Shown: positions 25,310 through 33,841 of the stretch, piece by piece
How positions within the stretch are numbered: position 1 is the first letter of the stretch
How the letters are laid out: each line of letters starts with the position of its first letter
Source: Acidimicrobiia bacterium
Lineage (GTDB): Bacteria; Actinomycetota; Acidimicrobiia; Acidimicrobiales; Bin134
Length of the DNA stretch: 64,000 nucleotides
Direction: 5' to 3'
NCBI GenBank assembly: GCA_022819825.1
Contig: JAJEGM010000037.1
Coordinates: forward strand, 1-64,000
Translations under genes and position numbers: made by a program
Notes under the pieces: model-generated
What the model was told of the DNA's origin: nothing
Database searches by the model: none
The model's input: the letters and a program-made list of their open reading frames with translations, nothing else

Positions 25310-25381
25310 GTCTTTCCTGTTCTCATAGTTGATATTGTAATTCTCGCGTGCAAGAATGGGATTCTCAACAAGGAGAAGCGG
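25235..25381. repeat. Seven-unit array of 21-bp repeats between tetR and P450 genes
   Basis: The hexamer GTTCTC occurs at 25235, 25256, 25277, 25298 and 25319, and ATTCTC at 25340 and 25361, every one exactly 21 bp apart. The first three units also share a later A-T-A/C-T-C-T block. Twenty-one bases are two helical turns, so the sites would lie on one face of the DNA. The last unit covers the AAGGAG ribosome-binding site of the P450, and the first four lie within the N-terminal codons of the regulator if GTG 25309 is its start. A cooperative TetR operator is the simplest reading; a coding repeat is the alternative. Confidence 0.85.
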
Positions 25382-25384
25382 GTT

Positions 25385-26668
25385 ATGTCACCCTCCACAC
25401 TAGCCACCGCGATCGACCTGACTGACATGGACATGTTCGCCGTACGTGAGCCCTACGAGGTGTATGACGAGCTGCGAGCCCACTCCCCCATCTGGCGCCA
25501 TCCCGCGACCGCCACCCATGAAGAACCGTTCTGGCTGGTCACTTCCCACGATCTCATCACCAAAGCCCACCGGATGGGCCCGGTGCTCTCCCATCAAACC
25601 GGCCCGGGCCGCGACGGCGCCGGCGGCATCATCCTCCCCGATGTCGAGATGGGCCCCGGAATCATGATGATCATGACCGACCCGCCCGACCACACCCGCT
25701 ACCGGAAACTGGTCAGCAGGGGATTCACCCCCCGGATGGTGCGCAAGCTGGAGCACTGGCTCCGCATCCGCAGCCACCTCATCATCGATGCGCTCGACGG
25801 CCGCACCGAGGGCGACTTCGTGGTCGACCTGGCCTCGGAGCTTCCACTCATGGCCATCGCTGAGATCGTCGGCGTCCCCCAGGAAGACCGCCACAAGCTG
25901 TTCGAGTGGACCAACTCAGCTATCGGGCGGTTCGATCCCGAGTTCCAGAACGAGCATGATCCCTACTCGCCGCAAAACGGGACGATGGACGCCTTCAACA
26001 TGACCATCTACGCCCAGCAGCTCACCGAGCAGAAGCGCCGCTGCCCCGGCGAGGACCTGATGACCAAGCTGGCGCAGGCCAAGGTGACGATGGCCGACGG
26101 GACGGTGACCGAGCTCAACGATCTGGAGATCTCGCTCTTCTTCACCCTGCTGGTGGTCGCCGGCAACGAGACCACCAGGAACTCCATCACCCACGGCCTG
26201 CTCGCCTTCCAGAAGTTTCCTGACCAGTGGGAGCTGCTGCGCCGCCATCCCGAGCTGATGCCCAGCGCAGTGGACGAGGTTCTGCGGTACGGCTCGCCGG
26301 TTCGCTACTTCCGCCGCACCGCGGCCGAAGACCTAGAACTGGGCGGAGCGCACATCCGGGCTGGTGAGAAGGTCACCCTGTGGTATGGGGCGGGCAACCG
26401 CGACCCTGAGGTGTTCGACGACCCCCACCGCTTCGACATCACCCGTACGCCGAACCCCCACCTGGCCTTTGGTGCCGGTGGCGCCCACTATTGCCTGGGT
26501 GCCAACTTGGCCAAGCTGGAGTTGGAAGTCATGTTCGAAGCGCTGATCAACCGCCTCCCCGAAATCGAGGTGATCGGCCCGCCTGAGCGGCTACGCGACC
26601 TCACCATCAACGGCATCAAGCACCTCCCGGTGCGCTACGGGCCGGTGGCCAGCGCCGAAGCGGCTTAG
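25385..26668 (+). CDS. Cytochrome P450 (CYP125/CYP142-like steroid or alkyl hydroxylase type)
   Basis: 427 residues from ATG 25385, which has AAGGAGA 9 nt upstream. It has the I-helix VVAGNETTRN, the ExxR motif EVLRYGSPVRYFRRTA, and the heme loop FGAGGAHYCLGANLAKLE with the axial Cys near residue 367. The distinctive DHTRYRKLVSRGFTPRMV segment is shared with actinobacterial P450s that oxidise sterol side chains and related acids. It is soluble and needs ferredoxin and reductase, not found nearby. The upstream repeat array and divergent TetR gene suggest inducible expression. An enoyl-CoA hydratase follows. Confidence 0.9.
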   Translation: MSPSTLATAIDLTDMDMFAVREPYEVYDELRAHSPIWRHPATATHEEPFWLVTSHDLITKAHRMGPVLSHQTGPGRDGAGGIILPDVEMGPGIMMIMTDPPDHTRYRKLVSRGFTPRMVRKLEHWLRIRSHLIIDALDGRTEGDFVVDLASELPLMAIAEIVGVPQEDRHKLFEWTNSAIGRFDPEFQNEHDPYSPQNGTMDAFNMTIYAQQLTEQKRRCPGEDLMTKLAQAKVTMADGTVTELNDLEISLFFTLLVVAGNETTRNSITHGLLAFQKFPDQWELLRRHPELMPSAVDEVLRYGSPVRYFRRTAAEDLELGGAHIRAGEKVTLWYGAGNRDPEVFDDPHRFDITRTPNPHLAFGAGGAHYCLGANLAKLELEVMFEALINRLPEIEVIGPPERLRDLTINGIKHLPVRYGPVASAEAA

Positions 26669-26730
26669 CCTTCGCCTCTTCACCCCCCGATACTGTGGGG
26701 GCCGAACTCAACAGCGAAAGCAGGCGAGCA

Positions 26731-27510
26731 GTGCCCGACCTCCAGGTAGAAAAGCGCGACCACATCGTCACCGTCACCATCGACCGCCCCCCTGTCAATG
26801 CCGTCACCACCGCCACCATGGCCGAGATCAGAGACGTGTTCTCCACATTGGGCGACGACCGGGACGTGCGGGTCGCCATCTTCACCGGCGCCGGTGACAA
26901 GTCGTTCGTGGCGGGCGTCGATCTGAAGACCTCTGGAACCGAACCCCGCGACCAGCGACCCCCCACGGAGCTGACCGACCCCGGATTAGTGGCCCGAGAA
27001 GCCATGTGGGCCATCATCGACTGCGCTGTGCCGGTGATCGGGGCCATCAACGGCTACGCACTGGGTGCGGGCCTGGCCTATGCCGCCTGCTGCGACATGC
27101 TGGTGGCCTCCGAGAACGCCCGTTTCAGTACTCCCGAAATAAATGTCGGGCTTTTGGGGGCCAGCGCCCACCTGTCTTTGATGATGGGCCGCCACAAGGC
27201 CCGAGAGATGTTCCTCACCGGCGAGCAGGTGTCCGCACAGGAGATGTACCGCATCGGCGCGGTCCGAGAGGTGACCGCGCCCGACAAGCTCATGGACACC
27301 GCGCTGGAGCTGGCCCAAGAGCTGGCCGCCAAGAGCCCGATCGCGCTGCGCATGGCCAAGGAGTCGATGAACCGAATCGAGAACATGGAACTGCGGGAGG
27401 GCTACCGAACCGAGCAGGACTACACCACCCGCCTGATGCGCTTCGACGACTCCCGCGAGGCCCGCCGCGCCTTTCGGGAGAAGCGAGACCCCGAGTACAA
27501 GTGGCAGTGA
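26731..27510 (+). CDS. Enoyl-CoA hydratase/isomerase
   Basis: 259 residues from GTG 26731, which begins MPDLQVEKRDHIVTVTIDRP; an in-frame GTG at 26695 would add 12 residues. Crotonase features are FTGAGDKSFVAGVDLK (first oxyanion-hole segment), GYALGAGLAYAACCDMLVAS (second) and STPEINVGLLGASAHL. It should hydrate an enoyl-CoA or carry out a related isomerisation. The gene follows the P450 by 62 bp with a TACTGT -10-like box (26691-26696) between them, so it may have its own promoter. It converges with a PPOX-fold gene after 12 bp. Confidence 0.9.
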   Translation: MPDLQVEKRDHIVTVTIDRPPVNAVTTATMAEIRDVFSTLGDDRDVRVAIFTGAGDKSFVAGVDLKTSGTEPRDQRPPTELTDPGLVAREAMWAIIDCAVPVIGAINGYALGAGLAYAACCDMLVASENARFSTPEINVGLLGASAHLSLMMGRHKAREMFLTGEQVSAQEMYRIGAVREVTAPDKLMDTALELAQELAAKSPIALRMAKESMNRIENMELREGYRTEQDYTTRLMRFDDSREARRAFREKRDPEYKWQ

Positions 27511-27522
27511 GGGCGATTCTGC

Positions 27523-27993
27523 TCAGAAGAGCTTGCTGTTGTCCCAGTTTAGGATCTTGCCCACCGGGGTCAGCTCGATGGTGGAGTTGAGGTTCTTCTC
27601 GTAGTAGTCCCGGGTCTGCTCGGGCATCACTTCTTGGGCGGTCCGATACGCGGCGTACTTCTCATCGAGGGCAACAGCAATCCTCTGGGCCAGCTCGTCG
27701 GAGGGCTCAATCACCCGGCCCACGCACTCCACATGCACCGCCCGCAACTCAGCCCACCTCTCACCCGATTCCACAAGGAAGGAACACCGCTGGTCGTTGC
27801 GGACCCGCACCACCTTCTTGCCCCGAGTGACCATGTAGATCTTCTGATCCAGCACCACGTACCACACCGGCAGGGCGATCGGCTGGCCGTTGGCCCGAAG
27901 CGTTGTGAAGACGCCGTTCACCGAGTTCTCCAGCATCTCCCAGCACTCTTCGGGCGACATCCGCACCGTGAGCTTGGTCTTCTTCTCAGCCAT
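27523..27993 (-). CDS. Pyridoxamine 5'-phosphate oxidase-fold (PPOX) protein, possibly F420- or FMN-dependent
   Basis: 156 residues. The split beta-barrel pattern is VNGVFTTLRANGQPIALPVWYVVLDQKIYMVTRGKKVVRVRNDQRCSFLVESGERW. This is the usual actinobacterial flavin/F420-binding PPOX form and is followed by VHVECVGRVIEP. It probably reduces a small molecule, although family functions vary widely. It overlaps the upstream CoA-ligase gene by 8 bp and closes the minus-strand run that includes the redoxin and sulfatases. Confidence 0.8.
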   Translation of the reverse strand: MAEKKTKLTVRMSPEECWEMLENSVNGVFTTLRANGQPIALPVWYVVLDQKIYMVTRGKKVVRVRNDQRCSFLVESGERWAELRAVHVECVGRVIEPSDELAQRIAVALDEKYAAYRTAQEVMPEQTRDYYEKNLNSTIELTPVGKILNWDNSKLF

Positions 27994-29548
27994 CGACCAG
28001 CTCTCTCAGTTCTCGTCGGAGGATCTTGCCCGAGGCCGATTTGGGAATGGCATCGGTGAACCGCACCTCTCCGAGGTGCTTGTAAGTGGCCATGTGGTCG
28101 GCGACATGGGCCTTGACCGCCTGCTCATCGAGCGGGGAATCCGGGGCGGCAACCACGAATGCCAGCGGCACCTCGCCGCTCTCTTCGTCGGGGCGACCGA
28201 CCACCGCGGCATCGGTGATCTGCGGGTGGTCCAGCAGCAGCGCCTCCAACTCGGCGGGGGCCACTTGGAACCCCTTGACCTTGATGAGTTCCTTCAGCCG
28301 GTCGACGATGTAGACGTGGCCGTCGCCGTCGATCCGGGCGATGTCCCCGGTGTGGAGCCAGCCGTCCTCGTCGATGGTCTCGGCGGTGGCCGCCGGGTTG
28401 TTGAGGTACCCCTTCATCACCTGGGGGCCGCGGATCCAAAGCTCCCCCTCCACATCTATGGGCTGATCTTCACCGGAGTCGGGAGCAACGATGCGGGCCT
28501 CGGTATTGGCCACCGTCAGGCCCACCGACCCCGGCTTGAAATTGCCCGGCGGGGTGGCATGGGAGATAGGGCTGAGCTCGGTCATCCCGTAGCCCTGCAC
28601 CACCTCGCAGCCGATTCGGTCCGATGCCTCCGCGGCCACTTCAGCTCCCAGCGGGGCAGCGCCGGACAGAACCTGGCGCAGAGACGAAAGATCGAAATCG
28701 GCTACCGCGGGGTGTTTGGCCAACGCCAACACGATGGGGGGAACAGCGAAAAACCGGGTCACTTCGTGCCGTTCGATGAGCGAAAGCGCCTGGGCCAAGT
28801 CGAAACGGGGCATGGTCACCAGCGTCGCCCCGTGGTGAAGCTGGTCGTTCATGAGCACCTGCATGCCGTAGATGTGGAAGAAGGGCAGCACCGCCAGCAC
28901 CACATCGCTGCCCTGGGACGCCACCGACGAGGCGCACTGCTCGACGTTGTTCACCAGGTTGGCGTGGGTGAGCATCACCCCCTTGGGCAAACCGGTGGTG
29001 CCCGATGAATAAGGCAGCACCACCACGTCATTGTGGGGGTCAACATCGACCTGCGTGATTGGGTCTCCCATCAGCGACTGCATGGGAACGCCCATGGTCG
29101 GGCTGGCGGCGTCGATTACCACCACATCGCCTGCCACTCCGGCCTGGTCCATTGCCTCTTGGGCCTGGGGGGCGAACCCGTCGGCAGCAAAGACCAGCTT
29201 CGCCCCCGAATCGATGAGCTGGTAGGCGATCTCCTCCGCTCCGTAGGTGGGATTGACCGTGGTGACTGCTCCTCCCGCGACCGCCACCGCGTGGAACACC
29301 ACCGGATACCACGGGGAATTCGGCGCGATCAGCGCGGCGACATCGCCTCGCTGGAAACCGCCCGCGGCCAATCCCCCAGCCAGGGCATATACCGACCGCC
29401 CGAGTTGGCCGAACGTCAGCGACCACTCCCCCGGCCCGTCGATCACCGCGGCCTGGTCGGCCAACTCCGCGGCCCGCTCCAGTACAAACCCCGTGACCGG
29501 CTGGGAGCTCAGCGGCTCATCGGGCAAGGGGCTGGGATGAACCATCAC
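27986..29548 (-). CDS. AMP-forming acyl-CoA synthetase (4-coumarate-CoA ligase type)
   Basis: 520 residues. The adenylate motif is YSSGTTGLPKGVMLTHANL near residue 188, YGMTELSPISH follows, and the C-terminal domain carries GWLHTGDIARIDGDGHVYIVDRLKELIKVKGFQVAPAELE and the catalytic Lys in PKSASGKILRREL. It activates a carboxylic acid to an acyl-CoA via the adenylate. It starts 8 bp after the redoxin gene and overlaps the PPOX gene. In this setting it may activate acids released or oxidised by neighbouring enzymes. Confidence 0.93.
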   Translation of the reverse strand: MMVHPSPLPDEPLSSQPVTGFVLERAAELADQAAVIDGPGEWSLTFGQLGRSVYALAGGLAAGGFQRGDVAALIAPNSPWYPVVFHAVAVAGGAVTTVNPTYGAEEIAYQLIDSGAKLVFAADGFAPQAQEAMDQAGVAGDVVVIDAASPTMGVPMQSLMGDPITQVDVDPHNDVVVLPYSSGTTGLPKGVMLTHANLVNNVEQCASSVASQGSDVVLAVLPFFHIYGMQVLMNDQLHHGATLVTMPRFDLAQALSLIERHEVTRFFAVPPIVLALAKHPAVADFDLSSLRQVLSGAAPLGAEVAAEASDRIGCEVVQGYGMTELSPISHATPPGNFKPGSVGLTVANTEARIVAPDSGEDQPIDVEGELWIRGPQVMKGYLNNPAATAETIDEDGWLHTGDIARIDGDGHVYIVDRLKELIKVKGFQVAPAELEALLLDHPQITDAAVVGRPDEESGEVPLAFVVAAPDSPLDEQAVKAHVADHMATYKHLGEVRFTDAIPKSASGKILRRELRELVDG

Positions 29549-29556
29549 GAGGTGGC

Positions 29557-30576
29557 TCAGGCGGGCGTGATGCCGTGGAACGGGCTCCCAGCCGCCTGAT
29601 ACTCCTCGAGCAGCTTGAAGAACTCCTCGCCGAAGGGACTTTCACCCCGCAGCGGCATCGCCGCCCGGACCACGGTGAAGTCCAAAGGCGCGAGCTCGGC
29701 GGCGGCGTCGAAGTGGCGGACGGCCCCTTCCTCGTTTCCGGCCCGCCGCAGATGGGCGGCCAGTCGGAAATGCAGGCGGGCAGCGATCTCGTCCTCGTCC
29801 AGATCAGCGATCTCGCTGTCGGCGTCGTCGGGAACAACATCGTCGTGGACCCAGGCACGGATCTGGTCGAAGTGCCCTTGACAAGTTCGACCGGTGAATT
29901 CGCTAAACATGTCGCTTCCGAATTCGTTGGCATTGGGACGGGCGATTCGTCCCTGCTCGTCGATCCACACCACCGCGGGCACATTGCTTATGGCGTATGT
30001 CTCGGTCAGGATGTGGTTGGGGTCCATGAGCACCGGGTAAGTGATGCCATCGGCCAACACCCGTACCTCGTCGACGGCCTCGTCGATGGCCACTGCAATC
30101 ACCATAAAGCCGTCGTCGGCCATCTCATCGTGCAATTCCTGCCACCCGGGCAGGTCAAAGGCGCATCCTCACCAACTGGAGAAGGCGACCAAGAGCCGCT
30201 TCTTGCCGGCATAGTCCGAGAGGCTTCGCTCCGCGCCGTCGAGATCGGCAAGGGTGAAGTCGGGCGCCTGGCGATCTCGCAGAGCCGCCTGACGAGTGGC
30301 GTTGGGCTGGCCCAACACCACAACGCTGGCGTCAGGGTCAATCACGGTGGGCTGATCCACTGCATTGGCCACCGCGGCCAAATCGAGCTTGTCGCCCACC
30401 CGGATGGCCGAGCCGTCTCCGACCAGTACGCATTGATCGCCGCGGCAAAGCCCCTCCGGTTTCAGCGTCCAGCCGACGGCGGCGGAGAGGGCATCGGGCT
30501 CGATCAGCGGGCGGCCATCCGCCCATTCGCCGGTGGCAGTGGCCACCTCGTCACCCAGGATGGTGATTGTCGTCAT
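29557..30576 (-). CDS. Redoxin/TlpA-like protein with in-frame UGA read as selenocysteine (Sec136)
   Basis: 339 residues if the UGA at codon 136 is decoded as selenocysteine. ATG 30576 has AAGGAG 8 nt upstream. After an N-terminal region of about 95 residues, a redoxin domain begins (APDFTLADLDGAERSLSDYAG), followed by LLVAFSSW, the UGA codon, then G-C-AFDLPGWQELHDEM. The UGA therefore occupies the first position of a redox W-U-G-C motif. The cis-Pro region NVPAVVWIDEQGRI lies about 80 residues on, and a helical C-terminus (DEDEIAARLHFRLAAHLRR) follows. Both halves are in the same frame with no other stop, and a SECIS-like hairpin lies just downstream of the UGA. A true nonsense mutation is the main alternative. 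It sits between a binding lipoprotein gene and a CoA ligase. Confidence 0.82.
30138..30154 (-). promoter_or_regulatory. Putative bacterial SECIS hairpin
   Basis: Starting 15 nt after the UGA, the minus strand forms a perfect 6-bp stem CCTGCC/GGCAGG closing the loop CGGGT. The apical loop occupies +21 to +25 from the UGA and has a G in its second position. Known bacterial SECIS elements lie immediately 3' of the UGA, with the apical loop about 16-37 nt away and a G among its first two bases. The structure was found by eye and not folded by program. Confidence 0.7.
30169..30171 (-). other. UGA recoding site (selenocysteine codon 136)
   Basis: The minus strand reads TGG TGA GGA TGC here (Trp-UGA-Gly-Cys). 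The codons before and after the UGA both encode conserved-looking redoxin sequence in one uninterrupted frame. The UGA replaces the residue expected to be a redox-active Cys. Confidence 0.75.
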
Positions 30577-30598
30577 GCCAGGAACTCCTTGATTTCGG

Positions 30599-32101
30599 CT
30601 ACTGCACAGGATCGGTCGGAATCGGTTCGCCAACCGGCAAATAGGTTCTGACCTCGGGGAAGTACTCGTAACGGCGCACCAACGAGCCAGCCGAGTGCTT
30701 GTCGGGCGAGAGGCTGGCATTGATCATGGCGGGGAGGTCGAACGTACCGAGTCCCTCTGCCGCGGCCTTGAATGTCTCCGGGGTGATGTTGCCGCCGGCT
30801 GCCTCCAAGATCTTCACGGTTAGGGCGAAGGCCCGGCAATGGTTGACCACACCGTTGACGATGTCGTCGTTGGTGGTATCGAGAGGCTCGTCGCTGGATC
30901 GCTCTTCAAATATGGCAAGGCACTGCTGGACGCCGGAATCGGCCAGGGCTTCCTCGCTGGTCGGCTTGTTGGTGGTGACGGCAAAGGTGCGGGCCATGTA
31001 CTCGTCTTCCAGGCCTTGATCGTCGGCGATTGTCAAGCGGTCGGCGGCCTGTCCATTGGTGTGGGCAATGCGCACCTCCCAGCCAATTCGCTGCACTGAC
31101 CCGATGATGCCGTACACGTTGGAGAGGTTGAGGATCAGATCAACCCCGTCGGCCTCCATTCGCGTGGAGATGTTGTCGGTGTTCTGCTCGTTCTGAACGG
31201 TGTCAGTGGTGGGTGCGCCCGGGGAGTAGACGCCGACGACGTTGATGCCCGCCTCCTCTAACAACGGCTCTACCGCGTCGGCATACTCCTTGTCGGGGGG
31301 AGCCTCGTAGTAAATGCCCACTCGGTACCCGTCAAGATCGCCGGCCCGGATCATCTCGGTGGTCCCGCCGACCCGCTGGCGGGTTTGCTTCATCTCAGTG
31401 GCAAAGAACAGGCCGTTGGACCGCTCTTGGCGCTCGGTGTTCTCCCCGAAATGGCCCACATAGGGGTGTCCGTGAAGCTCGGTTATGCACAGGGCGTTGT
31501 CTTCGAGGAACTGGCCGATCACCACGAACACCTCTTTGTCCTCGAGTAACTCGGTACACACCCGCTCGCTGTCGGCGGTCCCAATGGGCAGGAAGGAAAC
31601 CACATGGACGACGACGTTGCGGCCGTGGATGCCGCCCCGCTCATTCAGGTCTTCGGACAGTGCGGCGTATAGGTCATGCACCGGGAAGATGCCGATGTCG
31701 ATGCCGAACATCTCGTTGATCTGCACCGGATCGATGGCGGCCACGCCAATAGCGATCTCGGTTTCGGTCACCCCCTGGTAGCTGGCAATGAGCTCCACCG
31801 GTGTGGGGGCTGGCGTCGGCTCAGCGGGGGTCTCAGCCGGCTCGTCGGCCGGTTGCTCGGCGGGCTCCTCAGCAGGTTCGTCAGCCGGCTCCTCCGCGGG
31901 TGCTTCGGCCGGCTCGTCGGCCGGTTGCTCGGCGGGTTCCTCAGCCGGTGCAGCCGTCTGCTCCTCAGCCGCGGCTGGCTCAGCGGTGTCGGCCGCGCCG
32001 TCATCGTCGTTGCCACCGCAGGCCGCGGCCACCAACGCCAAGACGACGAGCAGCCACCACCATCTTCTAGCGGTCCCAAATCCCCTGTTCTTGCCGGGCA
32101 T
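30599..32101 (-). CDS. LivK-type substrate-binding lipoprotein (second copy)
   Basis: 500 residues from ATG 32101; a second ATG two codons upstream has GGAG only 2 nt away and is less likely. The signal peptide has an Arg-rich start, a hydrophobic core WWWLLVVLALVAAAC and a lipobox Cys near residue 25. About 70 residues of Glu/Pro/Ala repeats (units such as EEPAEQPADEPAE) form an extended linker. The binding-protein core begins near LIASYQGVTETEIAIGVAA. No permease is adjacent on this strand. The second LivHMG fusion operon (35469-40597) has no binding protein, so this is its likely partner. It sits between sulfatase and redoxin genes. Confidence 0.9.
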   Translation of the reverse strand: MPGKNRGFGTARRWWWLLVVLALVAAACGGNDDDGAADTAEPAAAEEQTAAPAEEPAEQPADEPAEAPAEEPADEPAEEPAEQPADEPAETPAEPTPAPTPVELIASYQGVTETEIAIGVAAIDPVQINEMFGIDIGIFPVHDLYAALSEDLNERGGIHGRNVVVHVVSFLPIGTADSERVCTELLEDKEVFVVIGQFLEDNALCITELHGHPYVGHFGENTERQERSNGLFFATEMKQTRQRVGGTTEMIRAGDLDGYRVGIYYEAPPDKEYADAVEPLLEEAGINVVGVYSPGAPTTDTVQNEQNTDNISTRMEADGVDLILNLSNVYGIIGSVQRIGWEVRIAHTNGQAADRLTIADDQGLEDEYMARTFAVTTNKPTSEEALADSGVQQCLAIFEERSSDEPLDTTNDDIVNGVVNHCRAFALTVKILEAAGGNITPETFKAAAEGLGTFDLPAMINASLSPDKHSAGSLVRRYEYFPEVRTYLPVGEPIPTDPVQ

Positions 32102-32141
32102 GTTCATACTCCAATGCTGTGGCCGGATATGTGTAGTGGCG

Positions 32142-33719
32142 TCACTTGAGTCCCAAACGAGCGTATTGCTCATCGGGCGCGTCCACATCGTTGAGCGCGG
32201 TGTGGAGCAAATCAACCATCTCTGCGGCTGATGGCTCGCTGCTTCGGTTTTCCTGTTCGCTGGGATCGACGTCGAGGTCGAACAGGAAGTGGCGGTTATT
32301 GCAGGCATTCACCGCTACCCACAGCGGGAGCGTGTCGCCCGGCTCGTAGGGCTGGCGGATCACCGGAACCTCCGAACCAGGCATGTTGTCGAGCCAAGCC
32401 CGGTGGTCAGGCGGAGGCAGGCCAGGCATGCCGATGTCGCCGAACGGCATGGTGGACCATCGGTTGGACCACATGGAGATGGGAAAGTTCTCGCCCTCGG
32501 CTCCCCGGGCGTACTTGTGCTGGCCATCGGTCACCTGCACCCATCCGCCGAACACCCCGCCCAGCGCCCACTCTCGGATGGAGTCAGCCTCGCCGCTCAG
32601 CAGCGGGGCCATGGAGCGGCCGTGGGTGGTCTGCATCACTTCGGCATCGAAGATGTCGGCCACGGTGGCGAAGATGTCTACGTTGGTGGTCAGCGCCTCG
32701 CAGGTTCCCCCGCCGGGTTTGCCGGGCCACGAAATCAACAGCGGCGTGTGGCCCAGCGGCTCGTATTGGGGCACGCCCGGCTTGCCCCAGATGTCGCGGC
32801 CCTCCCGCTCGTCGCCCAGGTAGTGGCCGTGGTCGGTACACACGATCAGCGCGGTGTTGTCCCACAGGTTCTGTTCGTCGAAACGATTGAGGATCTGTCC
32901 GAACCAGTGGTCGATCATCGACAGCTTGGCCCCGTAGTTGGCCCGCACGTGCCGGCCCTCTTTCTCCGAGAAGTGGCCGGAGGCGATGCCCCCGTCGATG
33001 TAGGGGGGCCAGATAATCCACTCCTCGTTCCCCCACGGCTCGTCGTGATAGCGGCCAGCCCACGGCGCGGGGGTGTCGAACGGCTCGTGGGGGTCGAATT
33101 CATCCACGAACATGAACCACCGGTCGTGATGCGGCGTGTCCTCAGCCAAGAACCGGGCCGCCGAGCTCATGGTCATCGGTCCGGGATAATCCTCCTCGGC
33201 CCGGAAGAACGTGCGCGACCGGTCATAGGCCCGATCCATCTCCTCGAGCCCCCACATCTTCGACCACCACCAGCCGCCCTTTCGGGCCGGCATAGTAGGG
33301 GTGCCGGCCCAAGAGGGGTCGTAGTACGTGCGCCACGGATCGCCCTCGTGGCCCCGCAGGTAGTCCCAGCAATGGAAATCGGTGTGGTAGTTCTCCCCGC
33401 CGGTCTCGAACAGGTGGGGATGATCGGTGACCAGTGCGGTGGTCACGCCTTGGTGGCGCAGCACCCGGGTGATGGGCTCCTCCCACAGCTCGATCGAACC
33501 CCACGGCTTCCACAGAAAGTCCAGCGCCCCGCACAAGATGTCGTGGCGAGCCGGCATACAAGGCAGCGACCCCGTCACATGGCGAGTGAACCGGGTGGCC
33601 CGCTCAGCCGCAAAACGGTCCAGGTTCGGCGTCTCGAACTCGGTGCCGCCGTAGCTCCCCAACATGTGCCGGTTCAGCGAATCCAGGAGGATGACCGCGA
33701 CATTGGAGGGTGTTCCCAT
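32142..33719 (-). CDS. Type I sulfatase (tandem copy B)
   Basis: 525 residues from ATG 33719, preceded by AAGGGGAC. The metal motif VILLDSLNRHMLGSYGG opens the protein. The formylglycine signature is PCMPARHDILCG (Cys about residue 51), and the late metal cluster is CTDHGHYLGDEREG with a Lys/His region after it. No signal peptide. It is very closely related to the upstream sulfatase at 33842; the two genes' 5' thirds are almost identical in DNA. Its stop is 40 bp before the binding lipoprotein gene. It probably desulfates an organic sulfate ester inside the cell. Confidence 0.9.
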   Translation of the reverse strand: MGTPSNVAVILLDSLNRHMLGSYGGTEFETPNLDRFAAERATRFTRHVTGSLPCMPARHDILCGALDFLWKPWGSIELWEEPITRVLRHQGVTTALVTDHPHLFETGGENYHTDFHCWDYLRGHEGDPWRTYYDPSWAGTPTMPARKGGWWWSKMWGLEEMDRAYDRSRTFFRAEEDYPGPMTMSSAARFLAEDTPHHDRWFMFVDEFDPHEPFDTPAPWAGRYHDEPWGNEEWIIWPPYIDGGIASGHFSEKEGRHVRANYGAKLSMIDHWFGQILNRFDEQNLWDNTALIVCTDHGHYLGDEREGRDIWGKPGVPQYEPLGHTPLLISWPGKPGGGTCEALTTNVDIFATVADIFDAEVMQTTHGRSMAPLLSGEADSIREWALGGVFGGWVQVTDGQHKYARGAEGENFPISMWSNRWSTMPFGDIGMPGLPPPDHRAWLDNMPGSEVPVIRQPYEPGDTLPLWVAVNACNNRHFLFDLDVDPSEQENRSSEPSAAEMVDLLHTALNDVDAPDEQYARLGLK

Positions 33720-33841
33720 GGTGTCCCCTTGCTCTTCCCCTGCCATGCGGCCACCCAAACTACCCTGCACGGACAAGGGCGCGCCGACCGCTGACGCCGA
33801 ACGACCTCGACGAGTTGGCGGGTCCCGTTAGCCCTGGCCGA

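Noticed and set aside
25235-25381. CRISPR array
   Set aside because: The conserved part of each unit is only 6 bases with a 15-bp interval, far too short for CRISPR repeats and spacers, and no cas genes are nearby.
30138-30201. Frameshift or simple nonsense mutation splitting the redoxin gene
   Set aside because: Both sides are in the same frame, so no frameshift is needed. The stop is UGA rather than UAA/UAG, lies in the redox motif, and is followed by a SECIS-like hairpin. Recoding explains this better, although it is not proven.
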